Positions 9,500 through 17,323 of a stretch of 64,000 nt of DNA are shown here, in pieces. Under the pieces are notes generated by a model. The model was not told the DNA's origin, searched no databases, and saw only the letters and a program-made list of their open reading frames with translations. Within the stretch, counting starts at the first letter, position 1. The number at the start of each line of letters is the position of its first letter. The stretch comes from Mycolicibacterium sp. GTDB lineage: Bacteria > Actinomycetota > Actinomycetes > Mycobacteriales > Mycobacteriaceae. The stretch spans positions 186,001 through 250,000 of the forward strand of contig JACJWN010000005.1 of NCBI GenBank assembly GCA_020637165.1, given 5' to 3'. The position numbers were made by a program, and so were the translations under genes.

Positions 9500-10771
9500 A
9501 TGTTCGATGAACTGTTGGAGTTTGACCCGGGCGACGACGAGTCGTCGCTGGTAGAGGGCATCACGGCACTGGAGCGGCTGAAGGCCGCGGCGGCTGCTCG
9601 CCAGGCCCGACTCGCCGCGGCCCTGGATACCGCACGGCGCACCGCCGAAGCGGCCGCCGGGGTGCCGGCGGCGCGGCGTGGCCGGGGTGTGGCTGCCGAA
9701 GTGGCCCTGGCCCGCCGGGACTCGCCGGCGCGTGGCGGACGTCATCTGGGCATGGCCAAGGCCCTGGTGCACGAGATGCCGCACACCCTCGCCGCGCTGG
9801 AGGCCGGCGCGCTCTCGGAGTGGCGGGCCACCATCCTGGTCCGGGAGTCGGCCTGTCTGGACGTCGAGGATCGGGGGCGGCTGGACGCAGAACTGTGCTC
9901 GGATCCTGCCGGTCTTGAGGGCGTGGGTGATGCGGCGCTGGCTGCGGCCGCCAAGGCGGTTGCCTACCGGCTTGATCCGCATGCTGTGGTGGACCGGACT
10001 TCTCGCGCCCAGCAGGACCGGACCGTCACCATCCGCCCAGCCCCCGACACCATGACCTACGTGACCGCACTGCTGCCGGTCGCCCAGGGGGTGTCGGTGT
10101 ACGCCGCACTCAAGCGGGCGGCCGATGCCTGCTGTGATGGCCGGTCCCGCGGTCAGGTCATGGCCGACACGCTCGTGGGTAGGGTGACTGGATTGGACGC
10201 CGCCGAGGCGGTTCCGGTCGCCGTGAACCTGGTGGTCTCCGATCAGGTGCTGCTCGGGGCCGAGGAGGGGGCGGCCGCGATCCTCGGCTACGGGTCGGTC
10301 CCTTCGGCGGTGGCCCGCAACCTCATCTCCCGTGCTGTGGAAGACCCGGCATCATTGGCCACCCTTCGGCGCCTGTATGCGACACCGGCCACGGGGGCAT
10401 TGGTCGCCATGGACTCGCGGGCACGGGCCTTCCCGAAAGGTCTCGCCCTCTTCATCGGGCTGCGCGATCAGCGGTGCCGGACGCCCTACTGCGACGCTCC
10501 CATCCGCCACAGCGACCACGCGACACCGCACCGCCAGGGCGGAGCTACCAGCGCGCAGAACGGACTGGGTCTGTGCGAACGCTGTAACTACACCAAAGAG
10601 GCGCCCGGCTGGACGGCGGTCACGCAGTCCGATGAAAACGGAAGGCATGCCGCCCGATTCATTACGCCGACCGGCCACGAGTATCACTGCATGGCCCCTG
10701 CACCACCGGGGACTCCGCGGACACCGATGAGCGAGATCGAGGTGTGGCTGAATAACAGGCTCGCGGCCTGA
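9500..10771 (+). CDS. DUF222 / HNH endonuclease, 13E12 repeat family
   Basis: The 423-residue protein begins MFDELLEFDPGDDESSLV, the usual 13E12/DUF222 opening. It has a helical DUF222 domain and a C-terminal HNH domain (CRTPYCDAPIRHSDHATPH, then LCERCNYTKEAPGW) with the His-Asn-His metal site and zinc-binding cysteines. In mycobacteria these genes are repeated and some flank mobile REP13E12 elements. No inverted repeats or integrase are visible here, so it looks like an isolated copy. ATG 9500 was chosen for the conserved MFDEL start; the ribosome site is weak. The 3' end is 3 bases from the convergent crotonase gene. Function unknown; probably a nuclease. Confidence 0.88.
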   Translation: MFDELLEFDPGDDESSLVEGITALERLKAAAAARQARLAAALDTARRTAEAAAGVPAARRGRGVAAEVALARRDSPARGGRHLGMAKALVHEMPHTLAALEAGALSEWRATILVRESACLDVEDRGRLDAELCSDPAGLEGVGDAALAAAAKAVAYRLDPHAVVDRTSRAQQDRTVTIRPAPDTMTYVTALLPVAQGVSVYAALKRAADACCDGRSRGQVMADTLVGRVTGLDAAEAVPVAVNLVVSDQVLLGAEEGAAAILGYGSVPSAVARNLISRAVEDPASLATLRRLYATPATGALVAMDSRARAFPKGLALFIGLRDQRCRTPYCDAPIRHSDHATPHRQGGATSAQNGLGLCERCNYTKEAPGWTAVTQSDENGRHAARFITPTGHEYHCMAPAPPGTPRTPMSEIEVWLNNRLAA

Positions 10772-10774
10772 GGT

Positions 10775-11545
10775 TTACCGCTTCCGGGCCGCCGCGAGGC
10801 GGGCCCTGAACTCGGGCGACTCGATGGTGATCGCCTGCGGCCCCAGTTCGATGTTCTTGGCTGCCTCGTGGTGATCGGCGTCGTTGAAGCCGGGGATCGC
10901 GGTGGCCCGCATCGAGGCCTTGGTGGCCAGCACCACCTCACGCGGGGCTGCGGCGGGGCCGGACGCAAGTTCCAGGGCGGCTGCCACCGGGTCGTCGGCG
11001 AGGTGCAGCGCCAGACCATGCCGAACGGCGGCCTCGGCGTCGAACCGCATCCCGAACAACAGTGCCGCGCGGGCGACTTGGGGTCCGGCCGCCCGGTGCA
11101 GCATCCAGGTGGCGCCTCCGCCGGGGTGAATGCCGAGTTTCTGGAAGCGCGGATCGAACACGGCGTGCGGGCCTGCGATACGCACGTCGGCGGCCAGGGC
11201 CAGATTCATCCCGGCGCCGACGGCCGCCCCGTTGACCGCGGCGATCGTCGGAAGCGAGCAGCGGCCGAGCGCCATGAAACCGGCGTAAAGACGCTGCAGG
11301 CCTTCTGTGGCCGCCGCCCCCAAAGCGGACAGATCGGCTCCCGCGCAGAATGCCTTGCCCGCCCCGGTGACGACGACCGCGTGAACGCCGTCGTCGCTTT
11401 CGGCGCGCTGCACCGTCTCGGCCAGCAGCGTTGACGTCGCCTCGGTCACCGCATTGCGCCGGTCCGGATCGTTGACCGTGATCAGCGCCACCCGGTCGAT
11501 CACCTCGTAGAGAACCTGATCCGCCACGGACGCCGAGGTTAACAT
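10775..11545 (-). CDS. echA14: Enoyl-CoA hydratase/isomerase-family protein (EchA14-like)
   Basis: The 256-residue crotonase-fold protein has the two oxyanion-hole segments: [15 protein letters not shown] and the [17 protein letters not shown] region. The two glutamates used by true enoyl-CoA hydratases are replaced: Asn114 stands at the first position and Phe134 at the second, with a GIHPGGG stretch just after. It may therefore not be a classical hydratase. It starts at ATG 11545, sharing one base with the stop of the acyltransferase gene (TGATG). The symbol rests on position next to lipQ and length equal to M. tuberculosis EchA14 (Rv2486). Substrate unknown. Confidence 0.78.
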   Translation of the reverse strand: MLTSASVADQVLYEVIDRVALITVNDPDRRNAVTEATSTLLAETVQRAESDDGVHAVVVTGAGKAFCAGADLSALGAAATEGLQRLYAGFMALGRCSLPTIAAVNGAAVGAGMNLALAADVRIAGPHAVFDPRFQKLGIHPGGGATWMLHRAAGPQVARAALLFGMRFDAEAAVRHGLALHLADDPVAAALELASGPAAAPREVVLATKASMRATAIPGFNDADHHEAAKNIELGPQAITIESPEFRARLAAARKR

Positions 11546-13689
11546 CAGCTGCGCGGGGCGATGGCCTGCTCGGTGATGATCTCCAGCACCGGCGCCAGGG
11601 TCCGCGCGCGGGACACCGTGATGTGGTTGTCGTCGCGGAACACCACGTCGGTACCCACGATCACCGGGCACACCCGGTCGGTGCAGAACAGCTGCGAGAG
11701 TTCCGCATACTGGCCGCCGCCCGCCCCGGTGGCCGCGGATTCGCCGGCGATGCCGTCGGCGTACAACCCCTTCTGGCGTTCCGGTGCACAGGTCAGAGCG
11801 TTGTCGAGATGGGCCGACAGGCAGACCGGCACATCGGAGTGCGGGTCGGGGACCGGACCGAGCACCAGGATCCGCGCCCCGGTGTCCGCTCGCAGGGTCG
11901 CCACCAGGTCGGTCAGGCTCGTCATCCACGCCGGGTCGTAGGCGGTGAAGCCGAAATCAGCGCCGTAGCGCCGCGACATGCTCAGCACGATCAGCTTCGG
12001 CTGCTCGTCCCGCAGCCGCTGTATCGCCTCGGTACGCCACTGCCGGCACTCAGAGTAGTCCCGCCCGAGGTACGGGCTGAGGATGGGCAGATCCTGCAGC
12101 GGGCAGGTGACCTTGGCCATCGTCACCAGACGCCAGTGCTGGTGGGCGGCAAGAGGTTCTAGTGCCGGCTGCCACATCGCGGCATGCGAGTCCCCGACTA
12201 GGGCGACCGTCGTCGGCCCGTCGGGGTCGCCGGACACGCACTCCGGCACGCCCACCTCGAGCCAGGTTCGCACGCACCCGTCGAAGAAACCCGCGGGTTT
12301 GTCCCAGGCCGCGTCGGCCAGAGGTGGGGTCAAGTCGGCCGGAACCGGGCCGGGCCGGCTGGAAGCCAGGACGGCGGACCGGACCGCGGTCAGGGCGGTG
12401 GCGAGCGGGTCGGGGGCCGCCGACTGTGGCTGTTGCGCGGAATGGGTGATCGCCGCGGCGGCGGGCGTCCCGCGACCGTTCGGCACCGGCAGTAGCAGCG
12501 GCAGGAGCAGGGCTGCGCTCACCGCCGCCGCGGTGACCATGCTGCCGATCGCCAGGCTGCCGCCGGCCGAGCGGCGCAGCGGCCGCGCGTAGCGGATCGG
12601 GCGCTCGACGTAGTGCAGGGTGAGCACGGCCAACGCTAACGATGCGGCCACCGCCGCCAGCCGGCCCGGCCAACCGAGCGGGTGGCCGACCGCCACCGGC
12701 GCCAGCACCAGAAGCGGCCAGTGCCACAGATACCAGGAGTAAGAAAGCCGGCCCACCGCCCGCAACGGCGGTATCCCCAATAACCGGCCGGCCGCCCTGG
12801 TCGGGGTCGCGCAGCCGGCCACGATGACCGCCGCCGTGCCGATCACCGGTACCAAGGCTGCGGTGCCCGGGTAGGGAATCCGGTCGTCGAGTTGGGTCGC
12901 CGCCCAGCCGATCGCCGCCAGCCCGCCGAAGCCGACGATCGCGGCGAACCCTGGCGGCAGCCGCCGCCACAGCGGGGCCGACAGCGCGATCAGACCCCCG
13001 GCGGCCAGTTCCCACGCCCTGGTCGGAAGCGAGAAGAACGCCCATGGGGGCCGGGAGTGGGTCCAGGCCAACGAGAGGGTCAGCGACGCGGCGAAAACCA
13101 CGCTCAGCACCAGCAGGTAGGGCAGGGGGGACGGCCGGGCCTTCCGGCGGTTCCATAGCCACCCGACGGCGAGCAGCAATACCGGCCACAGCAGGTAGAA
13201 CTGCTCCTCCACGCCCAGTGACCAGTAGTGCTGGAACGGCGAGGGGGCGCTGTGGGCCAGGTAGTCGGTCCCGGTGATGGCCAAGCGGTAGTTGCCGACG
13301 TAGAGCGCGCTGGCCAGGCCGTCGTCGAGCGCCGAGCGCGCCTGCAGGGGAGGTAACAGCACCGTGGCCGCCACCGCGGTCACCACCAGCACCGTCGCCG
13401 CAGCGGGCAGCAGCCGACGGGCCCTCGCGCCGTAGAAACGGGCCAGTTGCACCCGGCCGGTGGCGCTCCGATCGGCCCACAGCATGCGGGTGATCAGGAA
13501 TCCGGAGATGACGAAGAAGACGTCGACACCGATGAACCCGCCACCGATCGCGCCGGCGTGGAAGGCCACGACGGCCAGCACCGCCACCGCGCGCAGGCCC
13601 TCGATGTCGGGGCGGAAGTCTGACCGCGGCCGGCATCGGGGAGGCCGCTTCCGCGCCATTCGGCGTGCCTCGACGTCGGCGACAGACAC
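11545..13689 (-). CDS. Membrane acyltransferase 3 with C-terminal SGNH domain (OafA/YrhL type)
   Basis: The 714-residue protein has an N-terminal Acyl_transf_3 domain ([53 protein letters not shown]) with about ten membrane helices to residue 390. A linker and an extracytoplasmic SGNH hydrolase-like domain follow: [14 protein letters not shown] carries the Ser nucleophile, and [10 protein letters not shown] the Asp/His block. Such proteins O-acetylate or otherwise acylate cell-surface glycans. GTG 13689 was taken as start, with AGGGAGGAAG upstream; ATG 13659 is an alternative. It is translationally coupled to the crotonase gene downstream. The glycan substrate is unknown; several Rv0111-like paralogues exist in mycobacteria. 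Confidence 0.9.
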   Translation of the reverse strand: MSVADVEARRMARKRPPRCRPRSDFRPDIEGLRAVAVLAVVAFHAGAIGGGFIGVDVFFVISGFLITRMLWADRSATGRVQLARFYGARARRLLPAAATVLVVTAVAATVLLPPLQARSALDDGLASALYVGNYRLAITGTDYLAHSAPSPFQHYWSLGVEEQFYLLWPVLLLAVGWLWNRRKARPSPLPYLLVLSVVFAASLTLSLAWTHSRPPWAFFSLPTRAWELAAGGLIALSAPLWRRLPPGFAAIVGFGGLAAIGWAATQLDDRIPYPGTAALVPVIGTAAVIVAGCATPTRAAGRLLGIPPLRAVGRLSYSWYLWHWPLLVLAPVAVGHPLGWPGRLAAVAASLALAVLTLHYVERPIRYARPLRRSAGGSLAIGSMVTAAAVSAALLLPLLLPVPNGRGTPAAAAITHSAQQPQSAAPDPLATALTAVRSAVLASSRPGPVPADLTPPLADAAWDKPAGFFDGCVRTWLEVGVPECVSGDPDGPTTVALVGDSHAAMWQPALEPLAAHQHWRLVTMAKVTCPLQDLPILSPYLGRDYSECRQWRTEAIQRLRDEQPKLIVLSMSRRYGADFGFTAYDPAWMTSLTDLVATLRADTGARILVLGPVPDPHSDVPVCLSAHLDNALTCAPERQKGLYADGIAGESAATGAGGGQYAELSQLFCTDRVCPVIVGTDVVFRDDNHITVSRARTLAPVLEIITEQAIAPRS

Positions 13690-13776
13690 GGTTTCCGGCT
13701 TCCTCCCTCGGGTGCAACCAGAACCAGTGTGGTGCCGCCGCCGCCCTCGGCGGGGTTGCCACGCCCGCAGGATCGC

Positions 13777-14442
13777 CTATCCCGGCCGATCCAGATCCGT
13801 CAGGCCGATGAGGCCGTCCTCGACCGCTCTGGCCAGCAATGCGGATTTGGTGGAGGCGAGCCGGCCCGCCGCGGCGTACTTGGCGCGGACCCGTTGCAGA
13901 TGGGTTCGCACCGTTGCCGGCGCGATGCGCAGCAGACCGCCCACGTCGTCCTTGCTTTCGGTGCCGAGCCACGCCACCAGGACCTGCTTCTCACGTTTGG
14001 AGAGGTTGACCCGGGTTTTCATCAGGGCCCCGGCCATCCGCGGGCTGACGTAGCCGTTCCCGCTGCGCACGCTGCGGACGGCGTTGATCAGATGCTGCCG
14101 GCCGTCGGACTTGGCGACGTAACACGCCGCGCCGGCGTCGAGGCTGGCCAGGATCACCTCGGGGGATGTCGAGACGGAGTGCACGATCACAGGCGGACCG
14201 ACCGAGCAGAGCCTTTTCAGCCCTAAGAGGTCGGGGGCGTGCCCGTTGTGCTGGATCTCGATCACGACGACGTCAACCGCCGCGCGGGTGGCCAGCCAGG
14301 TGAGGCAGTCGCCGGTCCGGGCGAAGCCGGCCACCACGGTGAACTCGCCGCTGAGCCAGGTTTCCAGGCCGGCACGCACCACATCGTGTCCGTCGATGAT
14401 CGCCACTCGCGTGCCGTTGATCGGCGTCTGGTCAATTGCCAC
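13777..14442 (-). CDS. LuxR/NarL-type response regulator with degenerate receiver
   Basis: The protein has 221 residues from GTG 14442; GTG 14463 would add 7. The receiver occupies 10-130 and a LuxR helix-turn-helix 155-215 (LSKREKQVLVAWLGTESKDD, then IAPATVRTHLQRVRAKY). The receiver differs from the norm. The acidic pair is Asp17-Gly18 instead of Asp-Asp, and the phospho-acceptor position in DVVVIEIQHNG is Glu62, not Asp. Switch Ser and the conserved Lys (YVAKSDG) are kept. Phosphorylation-independent or constitutively active-like behaviour is inferred. No histidine kinase is adjacent. Targets are unknown; the neighbouring acyltransferase gene on the same strand is one candidate. Confidence 0.85.
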   Translation of the reverse strand: MAIDQTPINGTRVAIIDGHDVVRAGLETWLSGEFTVVAGFARTGDCLTWLATRAAVDVVVIEIQHNGHAPDLLGLKRLCSVGPPVIVHSVSTSPEVILASLDAGAACYVAKSDGRQHLINAVRSVRSGNGYVSPRMAGALMKTRVNLSKREKQVLVAWLGTESKDDVGGLLRIAPATVRTHLQRVRAKYAAAGRLASTKSALLARAVEDGLIGLTDLDRPG

Positions 14443-14463
14443 GGTGAAGGCCCCCCGCCCCAC

Positions 14464-14931
14464 GACCGGTCAGATGCGTGTGGGCCGGGGGCAACTTCAA
14501 CCTGGACTTAGTTTCGGCAAACCTCAGTGGGCGTCTGCCGGACACCCCGCCGGGATACTTGCGAAGTGAAACACAAGGCCTGGCTGCCGTGTGTTGCCGC
14601 CAAACCCCAACCCGGTGCCAACTATGGCACAGGGTCAGCAACGTTTGGTGCGGTTAGGGCCTTTCGTGTGCGGCGGTCACCAACGGAAACCGGAGAACTG
14701 GAATATCTGCCGGAAGAAGGTCACGGCCGTCGATGCGGTTGTTGTCGGCATCGTCGAGGCGGTCGAGGTCGTCCCGGTCACCGCACCCGACCGGGACCGG
14801 CCAAAAAGGATGGAGCATGCGTTGGGAACCAGCGTCGAACGCCTTCGCCGACGGTATCCGGGCAAGCGAGAACAACTAGCCGAAGATGCCGCCTACACCG
14901 TTCACCTGACGGACCCTCGGAAAAAGTTGGG
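14464..14931. other. About 470-base stretch without a confident gene
   Basis: No reading frame here has both a good start and a recognisable product. A minus-strand frame at 14654-14875 (TTG start, 73 codons) contains an Asp/Asn-rich segment DDADNNRIDGRDLL that resembles an EF-hand or dockerin loop, but it lacks a ribosome site. The plus-strand frames through 14527-15039 overlap the haem-binding protein gene and look like shadows. The right part may hold the promoter of the response regulator. Base composition is less extreme than in the flanking genes. Confidence 0.5.
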
Positions 14932-15309
14932 TCAGAAGTTATGGCAACCGTTGACAGCTCTGCCAATCGGACCGCCGGAGGCGTTGAGGACGTCATCGCT
15001 GATGTCAGTCAACTGATCTTTGCCGAGAGCCTGCTCTAGCGTGTTCGCTTCTTGCTCGCGCTGGCCTGGCGGAACGGCCAGCAGCACATCAAGCGCCGCC
15101 CGCACTTTTTGCTCTGTTTGTGGATCGCTACTAATCCTGCCCCAGATCAAGGGCGCGCTCTGCTGTAGGGACGACATGATCTGTTGTTGGGAGCACGTCG
15201 TGGTGTTGAGATTGTCGGCAGAGGCCGGTGCTGCTACGGCTAAGGCAAGACAGGCGAGGCCGGCCGCCGTACCCAGGTGCCGTCGAAAACCCTTATCCAT
15301 GACGCTCAT
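14932..15309 (-). CDS. Secreted haem-binding (haemophore-like) protein
   Basis: The protein has 125 residues from ATG 15309; ATG 15300 is a close alternative. A Sec signal peptide (GTAAGLACLALAVAAPASA, cleaved before DNLN) precedes a small all-helical domain. The domain carries two cysteines, one near the mature N-terminus (TTTCSQQQ) and one at the end (VNGCHNF), which would form a disulfide. A PPGQREQEANTLEQAL stretch is typical of the mycobacterial haemophore family (Rv0203-like, PF16525). The predicted location is periplasmic or extracellular, with a role in haem capture. No MmpL-type importer is adjacent. No convincing ribosome site is visible. Confidence 0.78.
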   Translation of the reverse strand: MSVMDKGFRRHLGTAAGLACLALAVAAPASADNLNTTTCSQQQIMSSLQQSAPLIWGRISSDPQTEQKVRAALDVLLAVPPGQREQEANTLEQALGKDQLTDISDDVLNASGGPIGRAVNGCHNF

Positions 15310-15733
15310 GGCAGGGAAACTAGCAGGTGTTGGGATCAGCGGAGAGGACTGGGGGCGCTGTCGGCGGCCGAGCTGGCGGGGGAGGACGTACGGCGGGCTC
15401 ATCGAAGCGGACGGGCACCCGACGAGACCACACCGATCAGGGGTCCGGGCAGTGGTGAAAAGCGTCGGGGCGGTCTGACTGCGTGGACCTGCACAATTGA
15501 GCCGCCAGTAAGTTGGAGATCAAGAGTTTCGTCGAAGGCGTGGCCCATCAGGACGGCGGTACCGAGAACGCCAAGTTGGTTGCTGCCCAAGTCGCCGCCG
15601 CCGACTGGCCGCTGGTGGGCATCGGTGACAGAATCTGGACCGGAGAAGATGCCGTCGAAAGCTAGGGTGGCCGTCCGCTTCAGCCGCAGGGCCGGCCCTT
15701 CGGGCGGTGACGGAAGGGCGGAGGATTCTTTTG
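15310..15733. other. About 420-base intergenic region upstream of the cyclase gene
   Basis: The left half (15310-15500) shows no convincing coding frame on either strand. The right half contains a short frame described separately (15513-15665). The last 70 bases carry a GGAGG at 15720-15724 that probably serves as the cyclase ribosome site. No hairpin terminator, tRNA or repeat was found. Confidence 0.5.
15513..15665 (+). CDS. Small unrecognised ORF (50 aa), possible gene remnant
   Basis: This frame, TTG 15513 to TAG 15665, reads like real protein: it begins LEIKSFVEGVAHQDGGTENA and ends DRIWTGEDAVES, with G/C-ending codons at most positions. An in-frame stop lies 15 bases upstream (15498) and no ribosome site is seen, so it may be the tail of a decayed gene rather than an intact one. 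It is on the same strand as the cyclase and ends about 70 bases before it. Function unknown. Confidence 0.3.
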   Translation: MEIKSFVEGVAHQDGGTENAKLVAAQVAAADWPLVGIGDRIWTGEDAVES

Positions 15734-16936
15734 GTGGTGGATCCCGTGCGCGGTTCGGCCAATCTTGTTGCGCGATTTTTCGAGTTCGGGGTTGCCGGGG
15801 TCAACGAGTTGACCCGGCTGGGCAGCGACTTTCTGTTGGCAGCACTGCTGGCCCGGCTGGGCAGGACTGACCGGGACGATGTCTCCGAGGAGCTTCCGGA
15901 TGCGGTGGATGCGGACCTCGGCGTCGAGGGCGATCTCGGTGCGGCGGAGGTGATCACCCGGGGACTCCTGGCAGGCGACGGGCAATACACCCGCCGGGCG
16001 GTCGCCGATCGCGCCGGTATCGGTGCCGATGAGGCACGGCGACTGTGGCGGGCTCTGGGATTTCCGAAAGTCGATGACGATCAACGGATATTCACCGACG
16101 CCGATGTCGCTGCCCTGACCGACGCGGCCGGCCTCGTCACCGCCGATATCGTGGACGCTGACGCGCTGGTGGAACTTGCCCGCCCACTGGGCAATCTGAT
16201 GTCCCGGCTGGCGGCGGCCCAGACCAGTTTCGTCTCCGAGGTGGTTGGTACGCGATTGGCCGCCGGTCTCGATCCGGAGGACCCGCAGCTGCCTGACCGG
16301 CTTGCTGCCCAAGCCATCATCACGACCCGGGAACTGCTGCCGGTGCTGGAGCGGGCAACGCTGTACGCATGGCGGCGACATCTCGCCGCTGAAATCGGAC
16401 GAGCGTTGGTTCCCGTCGGACCTGACACTCATGTCGAGACCCGTTTGGCGGCGGTAGGTTTCATCGACATCGCCGGCTATACACGACTGTCCCGCAACCT
16501 GGACCTCACCGAACTCGCAAGGCTTCTTGATGGTTTCGAAACGGCTGTGCTCGATCGTGTGGTCGAGCACGGTGGCCGGGTGATCAAGAATCTCGGCGAC
16601 GAAATTCTCTTCGTCGTTGACGATCCGGTATCGGCGGCGGAGGCAACGTTGCAGCTGATGGACGATTCCGCCGCCAACGAAGCTTTGCCACCGATGCATG
16701 CGGGCCTGGCGTTCGGGTCGGTGCTGTTCCGCGGCGGTGACGTCTACGGTCCAGTAGTGAATGTCGCCGCCCGACTCTCCAGCCTGGCCCGCAAGGGAAC
16801 AATCCGGGTTGACCACGCAATGGCGACCGAGCTCGCCGATGCCAAGGAATTCACCGTCTCGACACGAACCCCGCGCCCTGTTCGCGGCTACCCACAGCTA
16901 CCCAGCTACCGCCTGCGCAGATCGAAAAAGCGCTGA
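15734..16936 (+). CDS. Class III adenylate/guanylate cyclase, soluble
   Basis: The protein has 400 residues from GTG 15734 (GGAGG 9 bases upstream); GTG 15707 would give 409. Residues 1-230 form a helical N-terminal region with a helix-turn-helix-like stretch (YTRRAVADRAGIGADEARRLW). The C-terminal catalytic domain is complete: GFIDIAGYT with metal Asp245, IKNLGDEILF with Lys285 and metal Asp289, and GGDVYGPVVNVAARL with substrate Asp336, Asn343 and Arg347. The Lys/Asp pair favours ATP, so cAMP is the expected product. The layout resembles M. tuberculosis Rv2212. There are no transmembrane segments. Homodimerisation is expected from the family. The signal sensed is unknown. Confidence 0.9.
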   Translation: MVDPVRGSANLVARFFEFGVAGVNELTRLGSDFLLAALLARLGRTDRDDVSEELPDAVDADLGVEGDLGAAEVITRGLLAGDGQYTRRAVADRAGIGADEARRLWRALGFPKVDDDQRIFTDADVAALTDAAGLVTADIVDADALVELARPLGNLMSRLAAAQTSFVSEVVGTRLAAGLDPEDPQLPDRLAAQAIITTRELLPVLERATLYAWRRHLAAEIGRALVPVGPDTHVETRLAAVGFIDIAGYTRLSRNLDLTELARLLDGFETAVLDRVVEHGGRVIKNLGDEILFVVDDPVSAAEATLQLMDDSAANEALPPMHAGLAFGSVLFRGGDVYGPVVNVAARLSSLARKGTIRVDHAMATELADAKEFTVSTRTPRPVRGYPQLPSYRLRRSKKR

Positions 16937-17053
16937 AATTGCCCTGACAGGCCGCCACCCGAGGGTGCTTTGACCGTAATGGTCCTGCGGACTGGCGCAC
17001 CCAAAGAGTGTTAGGTCCACCGAGAAAGAACAGCCTGAGCTGGTCTTTACTTG

Positions 17054-17127
17054 CGCCCCCGGCACGACTCGAACGTGCGACCTAGGGATTAGAAGGCCCT
17101 TGCTCTATCCACCTGAGCTACGGAGGC
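17054..17127 (-). tRNA. tRNA-Arg (anticodon TCT)
   Basis: The reverse strand folds into a cloverleaf. The acceptor arms GCCTCCG / CGGGGGC pair in full with one G-T. The D arm reads GCTC...GAGC, the anticodon loop is CTTCTAA giving TCT, and the T arm is GCACG-TTCGAGT-CGTGC. The discriminator is G at 17054, and CCA is not encoded in full (CAA follows). Confidence 0.95.
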
Positions 17128-17323
17128 AAGCGCGGGTAAGTCTATCCGGACGTGTCGCGCCAACATGTTTTCTGCCTCTGGCCTGCGCGGTTACGCGTCT
17201 CCGGACACCCGGAAGGTCAAAATCACGATTGTGACCGAGGTGATTCGCTAGCGTGACCTCGGCGCTGGGCGCGGGGTGCCCGGCATGGGTCAGTACGGGG
17301 TTTTCTCGAGGGAGCCGACAGGA

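Noticed and set aside
9500-10771. REP13E12 mobile element or prophage boundary
   Set aside because: Only the DUF222/HNH gene is present. No integrase, attachment repeat or phage genes are visible nearby.
12050-13972. A 640-codon frame on the minus strand overlapping the acyltransferase in another frame
   Set aside because: It is Arg/Gly/Pro-rich with no domain, while the overlapping frame encodes a complete Acyl_transf_3/SGNH protein.
14527-15039. Plus-strand frame of 170 codons in the 14.5-15.0 kb gap
   Set aside because: It overlaps the secreted haem-binding protein on the other strand, is Arg/Cys-rich, and has no recognisable start signal or domain.
15734-16936. Membrane-bound receptor cyclase
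   Set aside because: The N-terminal half has no transmembrane-length hydrophobic segment; it reads as a soluble helical domain.
17223-17234. TCAC-GATT-GTGA palindrome upstream of lipQ as a CRP site
   Set aside because: The half-sites are inverted relative to TGTGA-N6-TCACA and spaced by four bases, so it does not fit the CRP pattern.
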